DNA of 64,000 nucleotides from Azoarcus sp. TTM-91 (GTDB lineage Bacteria > Pseudomonadota > Gammaproteobacteria > Burkholderiales > Rhodocyclaceae). The DNA lies in assembly GCF_012911025.1 (NCBI RefSeq), contig NZ_WUEI01000007.1, positions 1 to 64,000 on the forward strand. Reading direction: 5' to 3'. Positions 1 through 8,751 of this stretch are shown here, piece after piece. Every line of letters begins with the position of its first letter. Position 1 is the first letter of the stretch. The position numbers and the translations under genes are program-made. The notes beneath the pieces were generated by a model. It was not told where the DNA came from and did no database searches. It worked only from the letters and a program-made list of their open reading frames with translations.

Positions 1-1838
1 CCCACTTCACCCCCCTGCGCCGCCAGCAACTCCCTGAACAGCGGCGAGGACTGCGCCAGCGCCCAGGCGCTGCCGACCGCCTCGATGCGGCCGGCGCGCA
101 TCAGGATCACCTCGTCGAAGCGGTCCAGCAGATGCAGCCTGTGCACCGAGGACACCACCGCCGCTTCGCCGAAATGGCGGAACAGGCGCTGGTACACCCG
201 CGCTTCGGATTCCGGGTCCAGGCTGCTGGTCGGCTCGTCCAGCAGCAGCAGCGCGCTGCCTTCCGCCGCCAGCACCCCGCGCGCCAGGGCCAGCCGCTGG
301 CGCTGGCCGCCGGACCAATTGGCGCCGCCTTCCGCCACCCGCGTGTCCAGCCCCATGCCCAGGCCAGCGACCAGGGTGTCGGCGCTGGCGGAATACAGCG
401 CGGCGGCGATGGTTTCCGGCGCGGCGCTTTCGCCCATCGCCAGGTTCTCCTCCAGCGTGCCGTCGAACATCTCCGCCTGCTGGGGGATCAGGGTGGCGAA
501 GCTGCGCAGGCTGTCGCCGGGCTGGTCCACCGCCTCGCCGTCCAGCAGCAGCATCCCGCTGCCGGCACGGTCCAGGCCGGCGAGCAGGCGCAGCAGCGTG
601 GTCTTGCCGGCGCCGCTGGGGCCGACCAGCGCATAGCGGCGGCCGCGTTGCAGGGTCAGCGCGTCTATCTCCACCCCGGCACCGTGCGAGGCGGCATAGG
701 CGAAGTGCAGCCCTTCCAGCTTCAGCTCGCGCCAGCCGTGGATGGCGGGCGCGCCGGCATCCTGCGCCGAGGGCGCCGCCAGCAGCGGTGCGGCCGCGGC
801 ATAGTCGGCGCGCTGGCGCGCCAGTGACTGGAAGTGGGCGGCGATAGCGGTGATCACGCCGCCGGCCTGCTGGGCGTACTCGTACACCATGAACACCTTG
901 CCGAGCGCAATGCCGCCGCCGGCGCCGCCCGCCTCCATCGCATACACCGCCACCAGCACGCACCACAGCAGGCTGGCGAGCAGGTCCACCGAGCACCACT
1001 TGGCTTCGTTCAGCACGATGCTGCGCTTGAGCGGGCCGAACACATCGGCGAGCCGCGAGGCGATCAGCCGCGCCGCGCCGCCACCGCGGCGCAGCGCCAG
1101 CACCGAGAACACATTGCCGAGCACATCCACCAGCGCGGCGGTGTAGCGGCGCTCGGCGCGGTTCTCGTCCACCGCCAGCCGCATCATGCTGCGGTCGAAA
1201 CGGGTGATGAGCAGCCCGATCAGCCCATAGCCGACCACCGCGACCACGCCCACCAGCGGCGAGATCAGGCACAGCGCGACGATGGGGCCGACCAGCCGCA
1301 CCGTGTTCTGCAGGTAGATGAACTGGCTCTGGGCGAAGTCGTACAGCGCATGGCTGCTCTGCTGCACCCGGTGGGTGGTTTCGCCGGAGTGGTGGCGCTC
1401 GTGCCAGGCCAGCGGCGCGCCCACCAGCCGCCCCACCAGCAGGCCGGACAGCCGCTCCCTCACCCTGAGGGCGACATTGCGCTCCAGGATGCGTCCCGGC
1501 CCGTGCAGCAGCCAGCTGGCGGCGATGGCGGCGAACACCAGCGCCAACCAGCGCCCGGCGCCGGCCAGTCCGTCCAGGCCGCCGTGCTGGATGGCGTCTA
1601 TCGCCTTGCCCGCCAGCCAGGGCACGCCCAGTTTGAACAGCTGCGACGCCAGCAGCAGCAGGAAGGCCCACAGGATGAGGTGGCGCGCGCCAGCGGCGTG
1701 GTGCCACAAGGCACGGTAGAGGGCCCCCAGGCTGACCGGCGTTTCCGGCGGCGGCGCGCTCGCCTCGGCGATGCCGCCGGGCGGGGGCCTCTCCCCCACG
1801 ATGGCAGCGGCGGGGTCGGCGGAAATCGGCTCTGACAT
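1..1838 (-). CDS. ABC transporter, fused permease and ATP-binding protein (3' end outside window)
   Basis: This is a half-size ABC exporter of the inner membrane. The visible 612 residues hold a six-helix membrane domain (about 45-330) followed by a nucleotide-binding domain. Walker A (GPSGAGKTT) is near residue 406, the ABC signature (WSGGQRQR) near 508, and Walker B with the following loop (LLLLDEPTSSLD) near 532. The start is the ATG at 1838; the frame stays open to the left edge, so the last few residues are missing. The substrate cannot be read from the sequence. The overall plan resembles CydC/CydD and lipid or peptide exporters. It is divergent from the esterase gene. ABC exporter identity is firm, transport role inferred. 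Confidence 0.85.
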   Translation of the reverse strand, partial: MSEPISADPAAAIVGERPPPGGIAEASAPPPETPVSLGALYRALWHHAAGARHLILWAFLLLLASQLFKLGVPWLAGKAIDAIQHGGLDGLAGAGRWLALVFAAIAASWLLHGPGRILERNVALRVRERLSGLLVGRLVGAPLAWHERHHSGETTHRVQQSSHALYDFAQSQFIYLQNTVRLVGPIVALCLISPLVGVVAVVGYGLIGLLITRFDRSMMRLAVDENRAERRYTAALVDVLGNVFSVLALRRGGGAARLIASRLADVFGPLKRSIVLNEAKWCSVDLLASLLWCVLVAVYAMEAGGAGGGIALGKVFMVYEYAQQAGGVITAIAAHFQSLARQRADYAAAAPLLAAPSAQDAGAPAIHGWRELKLEGLHFAYAASHGAGVEIDALTLQRGRRYALVGPSGAGKTTLLRLLAGLDRAGSGMLLLDGEAVDQPGDSLRSFATLIPQQAEMFDGTLEENLAMGESAAPETIAAALYSASADTLVAGLGMGLDTRVAEGGANWSGGQRQRLALARGVLAAEGSALLLLDEPTSSLDPESEARVYQRLFRHFGEAAVVSSVHRLHLLDRFDEVILMRAGRIEAVGSAWALAQSSPLFRELLAAQGGEV

Positions 1839-1971
1839 GGTGTTTTGTCCTTGTTGTTCCAAGTTGGCCGGCAGCCTTGCCCGGCCGGGCAAGGCTCTCT
1901 ACGAAGGCCGCGGCCCGCTGGTGCCAAAGCGGGCTTGCCGGCGGTATTGCGGCATACGCCAGCAGATCATG

Positions 1972-2015
1972 CCGGGTCGCCGGGTCGCCGGGTCGCCGGG
2001 TCGCCGGGTCGCCGG
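1972..2015. repeat. Tandem 8-bp repeat, five perfect copies
   Basis: The unit CCGGGTCG is repeated five times without error at 1972-2011, followed by a partial CCGG. It lies between the divergent ABC exporter and esterase genes, upstream of both starts. Octamer arrays of this kind can change length by replication slippage. Here the array is not inside a gene, so any effect would be on transcription or spacing. Confidence 0.9.
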
Positions 2016-2128
2016 ACCGCCGTAACCGGCCGTAATACATCCGGCGCCGCAGCCGATTGTCGCGGCCCTCGGCGGCTCGCTATTCTCGCGCGGCACGCCT
2101 CATCCTGCTCATCGCGCCTGGAGTTCCC

Positions 2129-3142
2129 ATGTCATTACCCCGTCCGCAAGGCAGCACACCGCTGCGCCTGGCTCCCCGGATTGCCGCCGCCCTGCTTGCC
2201 GCCCTCGCCCTCCTCGGCGGCACGCCACCGGCCGAAGCCGGCCGCCTGCGCGAGGCACTGGAGGCAAGGCGGGCGGAACGGGCCGGCGCCGCGGCGGACG
2301 ACGCCCTGGCCGGCGAGGTGGACGAACGCCCGGCGAGCGCATCCGCCCTGCCGGCTGGCAGCCAGGTGCTGCACGACCTCGCCTACGGCACCGCAAGCCG
2401 GCAGAAGCTGGACGTCTATCTGCCTCCCGCGGCCAGCGGCAGCGGGCCGGCGGCCATCGTGCTGATGGTGCATGGCGGCGGTTGGCGGCTGGGCGACAAG
2501 GCCGCGGACCGGGTGGTTGCCAACAAGGCCGCCCACTGGCTGGCGCAAGGCGTGGTCTTCGTCTCGATCAACTACCGGCTGCTGCCACAGGCGGAGCCGC
2601 TGGCGCAGGCGGAGGACGTCACCCGCGCCCTGGCCTACGTCCAGGCTCAGGCCGGTGAGTGGCATGCGGACCCGCAGCGGCTGGTATTGATGGGGCACTC
2701 CGCCGGCGCCCACCTCATCGCCCTGCTGTCCGCCGATCCGGCGCGGGCCATCGCGCTGGGCGCTCGCCCCTGGGCTGGCAGCGTGGCCCTGGACAGTGCG
2801 GCGCTGGACCTGGTCCAGCTCATGGAAGGCCGCCATGCCAGGCTCTATGACCGCGCCTTCGGCGCCGACCCGGCCACCTGGCGCGCCGCCTCGCCGCAAC
2901 ATCACCTGAGCACCCAGGCCGTACCCATGCTGCTGGTCTGCTCCACCCGCCGGGCGGACGATCCCTGCGCCCAAGCGAACCGCTATGCGGCCGCGGCCAA
3001 GACCCTGGGCGTGCGCACCGAGATCCTGCCGCAGCCACTGAGCCACGGCGACATCAACGGCCAGCTCGGCCTGCCCGGCGCCTACACGGCGGCGGTGGAT
3101 GGTTTCCTCTCTTCACTGCCCGGCTTCCGCAGCGGGCCTTGA
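2129..3142 (+). CDS. Secreted alpha/beta-hydrolase (carboxylesterase/lipase-like)
   Basis: A 337-residue esterase of the hormone-sensitive-lipase/carboxylesterase type. The oxyanion-hole motif HGGGW is at about residues 115-119, and the nucleophile elbow GHSAGAH puts the catalytic serine near 190. A His in SHGDIN near residue 305 is the likely catalytic histidine. The N-terminus (Arg-rich, then a hydrophobic run ending PAEAG) looks like a signal peptide, so it probably acts in the periplasm or outside. I chose the ATG at 2129 because GGAG stands 5 bases before it; an in-frame upstream start would add 24 residues without such a site. It is a single gene; the ester substrate is unknown. Confidence 0.75.
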   Translation: MSLPRPQGSTPLRLAPRIAAALLAALALLGGTPPAEAGRLREALEARRAERAGAAADDALAGEVDERPASASALPAGSQVLHDLAYGTASRQKLDVYLPPAASGSGPAAIVLMVHGGGWRLGDKAADRVVANKAAHWLAQGVVFVSINYRLLPQAEPLAQAEDVTRALAYVQAQAGEWHADPQRLVLMGHSAGAHLIALLSADPARAIALGARPWAGSVALDSAALDLVQLMEGRHARLYDRAFGADPATWRAASPQHHLSTQAVPMLLVCSTRRADDPCAQANRYAAAAKTLGVRTEILPQPLSHGDINGQLGLPGAYTAAVDGFLSSLPGFRSGP

Positions 3143-3249
3143 GCGCCATTTTATGTAGCACAAGAAACAAATAATTCGTCGTAAACCCTTCAAAGCCCAT
3201 AAGCCTCTCAGCAAGCAAATAAGCCAATATTCAGCATTTACACGGCATT

Positions 3250-3310
3250 TATCCGGCATTAGTCGCCGCCAATCGATATATATATAAATTGGCATACATA
3301 ATGCTCTTGC
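3250..3310 (+). promoter_or_regulatory. AT-rich promoter region of the porin gene
   Basis: The 268 bases between the esterase and the porin are strikingly AT-rich against a high-GC background, including an alternating TA run at about 3277-3286. A candidate -10 box CATAAT is at 3297-3302, with a weak TCGATA 18 bases upstream. Strong AT-rich leaders are usual for abundant outer-membrane porins. The exact promoter is a guess. Confidence 0.35.
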
Positions 3311-3410
3311 CCGTGGGACATGCGGTGCCATGCGCCGGCATGCAGCGCCCGCGGCTGCGAAATCCTTCGCCCGCGGCCGCGTTCTCCCACTCGCGCACAA
3401 GGATCAACCT

Positions 3411-4490
3411 GTGAGAAAAACCCTAGTGGCCGCGCTCCTCGCCGCCGGCCTTGCGGGCAGCGCCCATGCCCAGTCCAACGTCACCATCTACGGCCTGGTC
3501 GACTACGGCGCCACCTATGTCAAGGCGAGCGGCCAGGACAGCCGCCAGGCCATCGACAGCGGCACCAGCGCCGGCTCCCGCCTGGGCTTCCGCGGCACCG
3601 AAGACATCGGCAACGGCACCAAGGTCGGCTTCGTCTACGAGATGGGCATGAGCCCGGACTCCGGCTCCGCCTTCACCTTCAGCAACCGTGCTTCCTGGGT
3701 GAATGTGGTCAGCAGCCTGGGCGAGATCCGCGTCGGCCGCCAGGATGGTCTTGGCTTCGGCTGGTTGTCGGCGGTTTCGCCCTTCGGCACCACCTACGGT
3801 CAGGCCTCAATGAACACCCTGTTCGGCTACAGCCAGATCAGCAACCGCCTGAGCAATGCGCTGTTCTACTACTCGCCGAATCTCGGTGGCCTGGATTTCG
3901 CGCTGGGCTACAGCGGCAACATCACCGACGATGAAACCGTGGAAAACGACAGCGACCAGCGTGCCCTCAACGCCGGCCTGCGCTACAAGAATGGTCCGCT
4001 GCTGGCAATGCTGGTGTATGAGCAAAAGAACTACGCCAACAACCTCAGCTCCACCGGCCGCGACAATGCCAAGAGCCTGGCGCTGGGCGGCACCTACGAC
4101 TTCGGCGCGGTCAAGGTGCATGCTGCCTATGGTCAGCTGCGCAAGCGCAACTACGTCAGCAGCGCCGAAAAGGAAAAGTCCTGGCTGGTGGGCCTGAGCG
4201 CCCCTATCGGTCAGAACGGCAGCCTGTTCGGCACCTACCAGCACAATAAGGGCCGCAACGAGAACGTCTACGGCGCTGCGCAAGACGATGCCGTCCGCGG
4301 CTTCGCGCTGGGTTACACCCACAAACTGTCCAAGCGCACCAACCTGTACGTGTTCGGCAGCCGCTACAACGACACCCCGTTGCCCTTCACTGGCACTGAA
4401 AACGGCACGGCGCCGGTCGGTACCGGGGCAGCGGCCGGCGGCCCGGTCGACCAGAACCAGTTCGGCGCCGGCATCGTGCACCGCTTCTGA
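3411..4490 (+). CDS. Gram-negative (betaproteobacterial) porin
   Basis: A 359-residue outer-membrane trimeric porin of the general diffusion family found in Burkholderia and Rhodocyclales. The signal peptide ends AHA before QSNVTIYGLVDYG, the classic first beta strand of this family. The mature protein alternates hydrophobic and polar residues and ends in VHRF, the C-terminal phenylalanine recognised by the BAM machinery. The start is a GTG at 3411, preceded by AAGGA with a 7-base gap. An earlier in-frame ATG at 3330 would add an Arg-rich stretch in front of a normal signal peptide and is unlikely. Pore specificity is not evident. Confidence 0.93.
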   Translation: MRKTLVAALLAAGLAGSAHAQSNVTIYGLVDYGATYVKASGQDSRQAIDSGTSAGSRLGFRGTEDIGNGTKVGFVYEMGMSPDSGSAFTFSNRASWVNVVSSLGEIRVGRQDGLGFGWLSAVSPFGTTYGQASMNTLFGYSQISNRLSNALFYYSPNLGGLDFALGYSGNITDDETVENDSDQRALNAGLRYKNGPLLAMLVYEQKNYANNLSSTGRDNAKSLALGGTYDFGAVKVHAAYGQLRKRNYVSSAEKEKSWLVGLSAPIGQNGSLFGTYQHNKGRNENVYGAAQDDAVRGFALGYTHKLSKRTNLYVFGSRYNDTPLPFTGTENGTAPVGTGAAAGGPVDQNQFGAGIVHRF

Positions 4491-4514
4491 TTCTGTAGTG
4501 CATCTCCTCTAGTT

Positions 4515-4533
4515 GGACCCGTGGTGGTCCTTT
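4515..4533 (+). terminator. Weak hairpin after the porin gene
   Basis: A 5-bp inverted repeat GGACC/GGTCC (4515-4519 with 4526-4530) is followed by TTT. It is the only terminator-like structure between the porin and the convergent dinB gene, and it is weak. Confidence 0.3.
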
Positions 4534-5626
4534 AGCCCGACAGGTCGCCGAACAGGCTGATCTGCCGGGCTTTTTTGCCTTCGCCCTCGTCGGCATCGTC
4601 CTCGCCTTCGGCGAAGCGCAGGCCGACGCCCAGCAGGCGTACCGGCAGCCCGCGGCGGGCATGACCCTCCTCCAGCAGACGCAGCCAGGTGGCGACATCC
4701 GGCCCGCTGGCCGCGCACTCGACGGTGGTCTGGGAGAAATCGGCGAACTTGATCTTCACCACCGCCTTGGTCACCGGCCGGCGCGCCTGGGTGCGCTCGA
4801 AGCGGCGGGCGAATTCCTCCATCAGCGCAGGCAGCGCGGCGCGGCAGGCGGCAAGATCGGGCAGATCGATGACATAGGTGGTTTCCACCGAGATGGACTT
4901 GCGGATGCGGTCCGGCTTCACCTCGCGCTCGTCGATGCCGCGGCACAGGCGGTGCAGGCCGGCGCCGAAGCTGCCGAAATGGTGGGTGAGGTCGGCCAGG
5001 CTCCAGGCGCGCAGATCGCCGCAGGTGTGCACGCCCAGGCGGGCCAGCTTGGATGCGGTGACCTTGCCGACGCCGAAGATCTTCTTCACCGGCAGCGCAG
5101 CGACGAAGGCATCCACCTCCTGCGGGCGGACGACGAACTGGCCGTCCGGCTTGTTCCAGTCGCTGGCCACCTTGGCGATGAACTTGTTCGGCGCGATGCC
5201 GGCGGAGGCGGTGATTCCGACCTCGTCGCGGATGCGGCCGCGTATCTCCTCCGCCATCCGCGTCGCCGAGCCCTGGCAGCGGTCCACGCCGGTCACATCC
5301 AGGTAGGCCTCGTCCAGCGACAGCGGCTCCACCAGCGGCGTGTAGTCGCGGTAGATGGCGAGGATGAGGCGGGAGGCGGCGCGGTAGCGCTCGAAGTCCG
5401 GCGGAATCAGCAGCAGCTGGGGACAGAGTTGCAGCGCGCGGGCGGTGGACATGGCCGAATGCACGCCGAAGGCGCGCGCCTCGTAGTTGCAGGTGGCGAC
5501 CACGCCGCGGTGCTCCGCCCGGCCGCCCACCGCCAGCGGCCGGCCGCGCAGCGTGGGATCGTCGCGCATCTCCACCGAGGCGTAGAAGCAGTCGCAATCG
5601 CAATGGATGATCTTGCGCTGGCTCAC
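4532..5626 (-). CDS. dinB: DNA polymerase IV (Y-family translesion polymerase)
   Basis: A 364-residue translesion DNA polymerase. The N-terminal metal-binding motif reads HCDCDCFYASVEM (residues 8-20), and the second catalytic motif SLDEAYLDVT is near residue 104. Helix-hairpin-helix residues (IFGVGKVTASKL) follow, then the little-finger domain. The C-terminus lacks an obvious beta-clamp-binding pentapeptide but ends QISLFGDLSG, where QISLF fits the clamp motif QxxLF. The start is the GTG at 5626, which has CGGAG six bases upstream; an in-frame TTG at 5650 would add eight residues. It follows the terminator of aroG, so it is probably transcribed on its own. No LexA box was recognised. Confidence 0.93.
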   Translation of the reverse strand: MSQRKIIHCDCDCFYASVEMRDDPTLRGRPLAVGGRAEHRGVVATCNYEARAFGVHSAMSTARALQLCPQLLLIPPDFERYRAASRLILAIYRDYTPLVEPLSLDEAYLDVTGVDRCQGSATRMAEEIRGRIRDEVGITASAGIAPNKFIAKVASDWNKPDGQFVVRPQEVDAFVAALPVKKIFGVGKVTASKLARLGVHTCGDLRAWSLADLTHHFGSFGAGLHRLCRGIDEREVKPDRIRKSISVETTYVIDLPDLAACRAALPALMEEFARRFERTQARRPVTKAVVKIKFADFSQTTVECAASGPDVATWLRLLEEGHARRGLPVRLLGVGLRFAEGEDDADEGEGKKARQISLFGDLSG

Positions 5627-5656
5627 CGCCCGCTCCGGCTCGGCCGCCAAAACAAG

Positions 5657-5681
5657 AAAGCCCGCTGCGGGGCGGGCTTTT
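5657..5681 (-). terminator. Rho-independent terminator of aroG
   Basis: A 9-bp perfect stem (AAAGCCCGC at 5657-5665 with its complement at 5672-5680) has a six-base loop. Read on the minus strand, the hairpin is followed by a T-rich tract running into the dinB start region, as expected for aroG termination. Confidence 0.75.
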
Positions 5682-5710
5682 GCGTCGCTGCGCGGGCTGG
5701 CCGCAAGGGC

Positions 5711-6799
5711 TTACTCCGTGTCCGGCGCCGCCCGACGCACACGGCGGTTGCGCACCGCTTCGGCCAGCACGTCCAGCACCGTCAGGCTGTCTTCCCAGCC
5801 GATGCAGGCGTCGGTGATGCTCTTGCCGTACTCCAGCGCCACGCCCGGCTTGAGGTCCTGCCGGCCTTCCTTGAGGTGGGATTCCACCATCACGCCGATG
5901 ATGCGGTCTTCGCCGGCGGCGATCTGCCCGCCGACGTCGCGTGCCACCGCCACCTGCAGCTGGTGCTGCTTCTGGCTGTTGGCGTGGGAGAAGTCGATCA
6001 TGACCTTACCCGGCACGCCGGAGGCGGCCAGCTCCTTGCAAGCGGCGTCCACGCTGGCGGCGTCGTAGTTGGGCGCCTTGCCGCCGCGCAGGATGGCGTG
6101 GCAATCCTCGTTGCCGCGGGTGGACACGATGGCGGAATGACCGGCCTTGGTCACGCTGAGGAAATGGTGCGGCGACTGCGCCGCCTTGATCGCATCCACC
6201 GCGATGCGCACATTGCCGTCGGTGCCGTTCTTGAAGCCCACCGGACACGACAGGCCGGAAGCCAGCTCGCGGTGCACCTGGCTCTCGGTGGTGCGCGCGC
6301 CGATGGCGCCCCAGCTGATGAGATCGGCGATGTACTGCGGCGTGATCATGTCGAGGAACTCGGTGCCGGCCGGCAGGCCCAGCTCGTTCACTTCCCACAA
6401 CAGCTTGCGCGCCAGGCGCACGCCCTCGTTGATGGCGAAGCTGCCGTCGAGGTAGGGGTCGTTGATCAGGCCTTTCCAGCCGACGGTGGTGCGCGGCTTC
6501 TCGAAATAGACGCGCATCACGATGAGCAGGTCGTCCTGCAGGCGGTCGGCCTCGGCCTTGAGCTTGCGGGCATATTCCAGCGCGGCGTCGGCGTCATGGA
6601 TGGAGCAGGGGCCGATCACCACCAGCAGGCGGTCGTCGGCGCCGTAGAGGATGCGATGGATCGCGCTGCGCGCCGCGAACGCCGTCTCCGCCGACTTGGG
6701 AGTGGCCGGAAACTCGCGCAGCACATGGGCGGGCGGAACGAGTTCCTTGATCTCCTTGATACGGACATCGTCGATATGAATCCGGATTGAGGCAGTCAT
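5711..6799 (-). CDS. aroG: 3-deoxy-7-phosphoheptulonate synthase, class I
   Basis: DAHP synthase condenses phosphoenolpyruvate and erythrose 4-phosphate in the first step of aromatic amino acid synthesis. At 362 residues it matches the class I AroF/AroG/AroH length. Family motifs are present: VVIGPCSIHD near residue 80, RVYFEKPRTTVGWKG near 115, and MIDFSHANS near 270. Which feedback type it is (Phe, Tyr or Trp sensitive) cannot be settled by eye; the symbol follows the commonest assignment. The start is the ATG at 6799. The gene is divergent from the antiporter at 6941. Confidence 0.93.
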   Translation of the reverse strand: MTASIRIHIDDVRIKEIKELVPPAHVLREFPATPKSAETAFAARSAIHRILYGADDRLLVVIGPCSIHDADAALEYARKLKAEADRLQDDLLIVMRVYFEKPRTTVGWKGLINDPYLDGSFAINEGVRLARKLLWEVNELGLPAGTEFLDMITPQYIADLISWGAIGARTTESQVHRELASGLSCPVGFKNGTDGNVRIAVDAIKAAQSPHHFLSVTKAGHSAIVSTRGNEDCHAILRGGKAPNYDAASVDAACKELAASGVPGKVMIDFSHANSQKQHQLQVAVARDVGGQIAAGEDRIIGVMVESHLKEGRQDLKPGVALEYGKSITDACIGWEDSLTVLDVLAEAVRNRRVRRAAPDTE

Positions 6800-6875
6800 G
6801 GCGAAGCTCTTGGCAGGTACGGGCGGAAGCCGTCGATTCTAGCGAATTTTCATGGCCGCCGAGACCGGCTCAATG

Positions 6876-6905
6876 TTGCAGTGCGAAAAAAAACGGTGCT
6901 AAGGT
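6876..6905 (+). promoter_or_regulatory. Candidate sigma-70 promoter of the antiporter gene
   Basis: TTGCAG (6876-6881) and TAAGGT (6900-6905) are 18 bases apart, 36 bases before the start codon. The match to the sigma-70 consensus is moderate. Confidence 0.35.
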
Positions 6906-6940
6906 GCCCCTCCAATCAACGAATCCCGGGGAGATGAAAC

Positions 6941-8188
6941 ATGCCCCCCCTGTTCGATTTCATCGCCGATGCGCTGATCTTCGTTCTTGTTCCCTGGGCC
7001 GTCTGGCGCCTTCTCGGCCGCTCGCTTCCCCTCGCGGTCCTGCCCATCCTCATCGGCCTCGGCCTTGCCGCCGCCGGCCTGAAACCCACCTCGCTCGGCG
7101 TCCCCTCCGCGCTTGGCGACCAGCTCGGCTGGATAGGCGTGCTGCTGCTCGCCTTCAGCGCCGGCCTGGAAATGCGCCTGTCGGACGAGGAGCAGACCGC
7201 CCGCAGCCCGTCGCTGCCGATCTCGCGGCTGGCCACCAGCGCCGCCGCCGCGCTGGCCCTGCCCTTCGTCGTCGGCACCCTGGCCGCCTACTACCACTTC
7301 AACCAGCTCCCCGGCTGGACGGCGCCGCGCGGCGAAGGCTGGCTGGGCGCGCTCGCCATCGGTCTCTGCGTGGCGGTGAGCGCGCTGCCGGTACTGATCG
7401 GCATCGTGCGCGAGCTCAATCCCCTGCAGCGCCCCTACGGCCAAGTCGCGCTCGGCGTGGCGGTGATAGACGACGCGGTGCTGTGGATAGGCCTCGCCCT
7501 GCTGCTGTTCGCCGCCAACGGCAGCGCTGCCCTGAGCAAGTGGGACGGCACCGAACTGCTCGCGGTGGGCATCCTGGTGGCGCTGGCCATCGTCGGCATG
7601 CACGCGCAAAAACGCGAAGGCCTGCCGCCGCGCTGGGTGATCTGGGCGATGGCGGCGCTCTTCCTCGCCGGCGGCGCCTGGGCCAGCTCCCAGCTCGGCC
7701 TGCACGCCCTGCTCGGCGCCTACTTCGGCGGCGCCATGATGGCGCCCAAATGGGTACGCCTGCTGCCGCCGGAACAACTGGGCCGTGTCGCCCTGTTCGG
7801 CCTCGCGCCGCTGTTCTTCGGCCACAGCGGACTGCGCATCGACGGCGACGCCCTCACCTGGACCTCGCTGGTCGCCTCGCTGGGCCTGCTGGCCTTGTCG
7901 GTGCTCACCAAGCTGGGCGCGGTCATCCTCTACCCCCCTTCGCCCGACCTCGACCGCCGCGAGGCGCTGGCGGTCGGCGCGTTGCTGCAATGCAAGGGGC
8001 TGATGGAGATCGTCGCCGCCACCATCCTGCGCGACCAGGGCCTGCTCTCCGAGCACGCCTATGCCGCCCTGGTGACCCTCGCGGTGCTATCCACCACCAT
8101 GACCGGGCCGCTATTCCGCTTCTGCCTGGGAAAGGGCTGGATTCCCCGCGCTGACGCCGCGGCGGAGTGCCCTCGCCCGGGCAACTGA
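6941..8188 (+). CDS. Kef-type cation/H+ antiporter (CPA2 family membrane domain)
   Basis: A 415-residue polytopic inner-membrane protein with about 11-12 hydrophobic segments across its whole length. It has the general look of the Na+/H+ exchanger domain shared by KefB/KefC and other CPA2 antiporters: a conserved GVAVIDDAVLWIGLALLL helix (near residue 170) carries the paired aspartates expected for ion exchange. There is no C-terminal RCK/TrkA nucleotide-binding domain, so it is not a complete Kef channel. The start ATG at 6941 has GGGGAG seven bases upstream. The ion is unknown; K+ or Na+ are both possible. Confidence 0.8.
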   Translation: MPPLFDFIADALIFVLVPWAVWRLLGRSLPLAVLPILIGLGLAAAGLKPTSLGVPSALGDQLGWIGVLLLAFSAGLEMRLSDEEQTARSPSLPISRLATSAAAALALPFVVGTLAAYYHFNQLPGWTAPRGEGWLGALAIGLCVAVSALPVLIGIVRELNPLQRPYGQVALGVAVIDDAVLWIGLALLLFAANGSAALSKWDGTELLAVGILVALAIVGMHAQKREGLPPRWVIWAMAALFLAGGAWASSQLGLHALLGAYFGGAMMAPKWVRLLPPEQLGRVALFGLAPLFFGHSGLRIDGDALTWTSLVASLGLLALSVLTKLGAVILYPPSPDLDRREALAVGALLQCKGLMEIVAATILRDQGLLSEHAYAALVTLAVLSTTMTGPLFRFCLGKGWIPRADAAAECPRPGN

Positions 8189-8217
8189 ACAGCGGCACGG
8201 AAAAAAACGGAAGGAGC

Positions 8218-8246
8218 GGGAATAATCGCGGCTCACCGGCTGTTTA
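8218..8246 (+). promoter_or_regulatory. Candidate ECF sigma factor promoter
   Basis: GGGAATAA (8218-8225) and TGTTTA (8241-8246) are 15 bases apart, 31 bases before the lipoprotein start. GGAAT-type -35 boxes paired with a CGT/TGT-type -10 are characteristic of ECF sigma factors, and the gene for one lies two genes downstream. Autoregulation by that factor is inferred. Confidence 0.5.
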
Positions 8247-8277
8247 CGCATTACCCCTGACCAAGAGGAGTAACGCC

Positions 8278-8694
8278 ATGAGCCCGACCCGTTCCCTGCT
8301 TCTCACCACCAGCCTCGCCCTGCTCGCCGGCTGCGGCAGCATGCACGAGCAGCATCACGGCAGCGGCATGCACGACGCCATGCATGCCGCCCCCGCCAGC
8401 GCCCGCGACGGCGTCCTGGTCACCGCCGACGGCATGAGCCTGTACACCTTCGACCGCGACCCCGCCGACGCCAGCAAGAGCGCCTGCAATGGCCAGTGCG
8501 CGATGAACTGGCCGCCGCTGATGGCCCCCGCCGCCGCCATGGCGGGCGACGACTGGAAGCCGGTGACGCGCGACGACGGCAGCCGCCAGTGGGCCTACAA
8601 GGGCAAGCCGCTCTACCGCTGGGCGAAAGACCAGAAACCCGGCGACCGCAGCGGCGATGGCGCGATGGGCGTGTGGCACCTGGCGCGCCCGTGA
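8278..8694 (+). CDS. Lipoprotein with secreted-repeat (COG4315-type) domain, Met/His-rich
   Basis: A 138-residue lipoprotein. The signal peptide ends LLAGC, a lipobox with the lipidated Cys at about residue 19. It is followed by a His/Met-rich linker (MHEQHHGSGMHDAMH), then a domain typical of the PF03640 family: VLVTADGMSLYTFDRD, a Cys pair in CNGQC, and a C-terminal GMSLYTF-like repeat, KGKPLYRW. Function of the family is unknown; members often sit beside ECF sigma factors, as here. The start is the ATG at 8278 behind AAGAGGAG. The Met/His content could bind metal or absorb oxidants; that is inference. Confidence 0.75.
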   Translation: MSPTRSLLLTTSLALLAGCGSMHEQHHGSGMHDAMHAAPASARDGVLVTADGMSLYTFDRDPADASKSACNGQCAMNWPPLMAPAAAMAGDDWKPVTRDDGSRQWAYKGKPLYRWAKDQKPGDRSGDGAMGVWHLARP

Positions 8695-8751
8695 GCACGC
8701 ACTGAGCCGCCCCAGCCGGAATTCGTCCCCCACGCCGCCAGCCCGCCGCCC

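Noticed and set aside
7..2040. 677-codon minus-strand frame covering the ABC exporter and repeat array
   Set aside because: The real ABC frame, with Walker A, signature and Walker B, is offset by one and runs to the window edge; this frame is Arg/Pro-rich noise.
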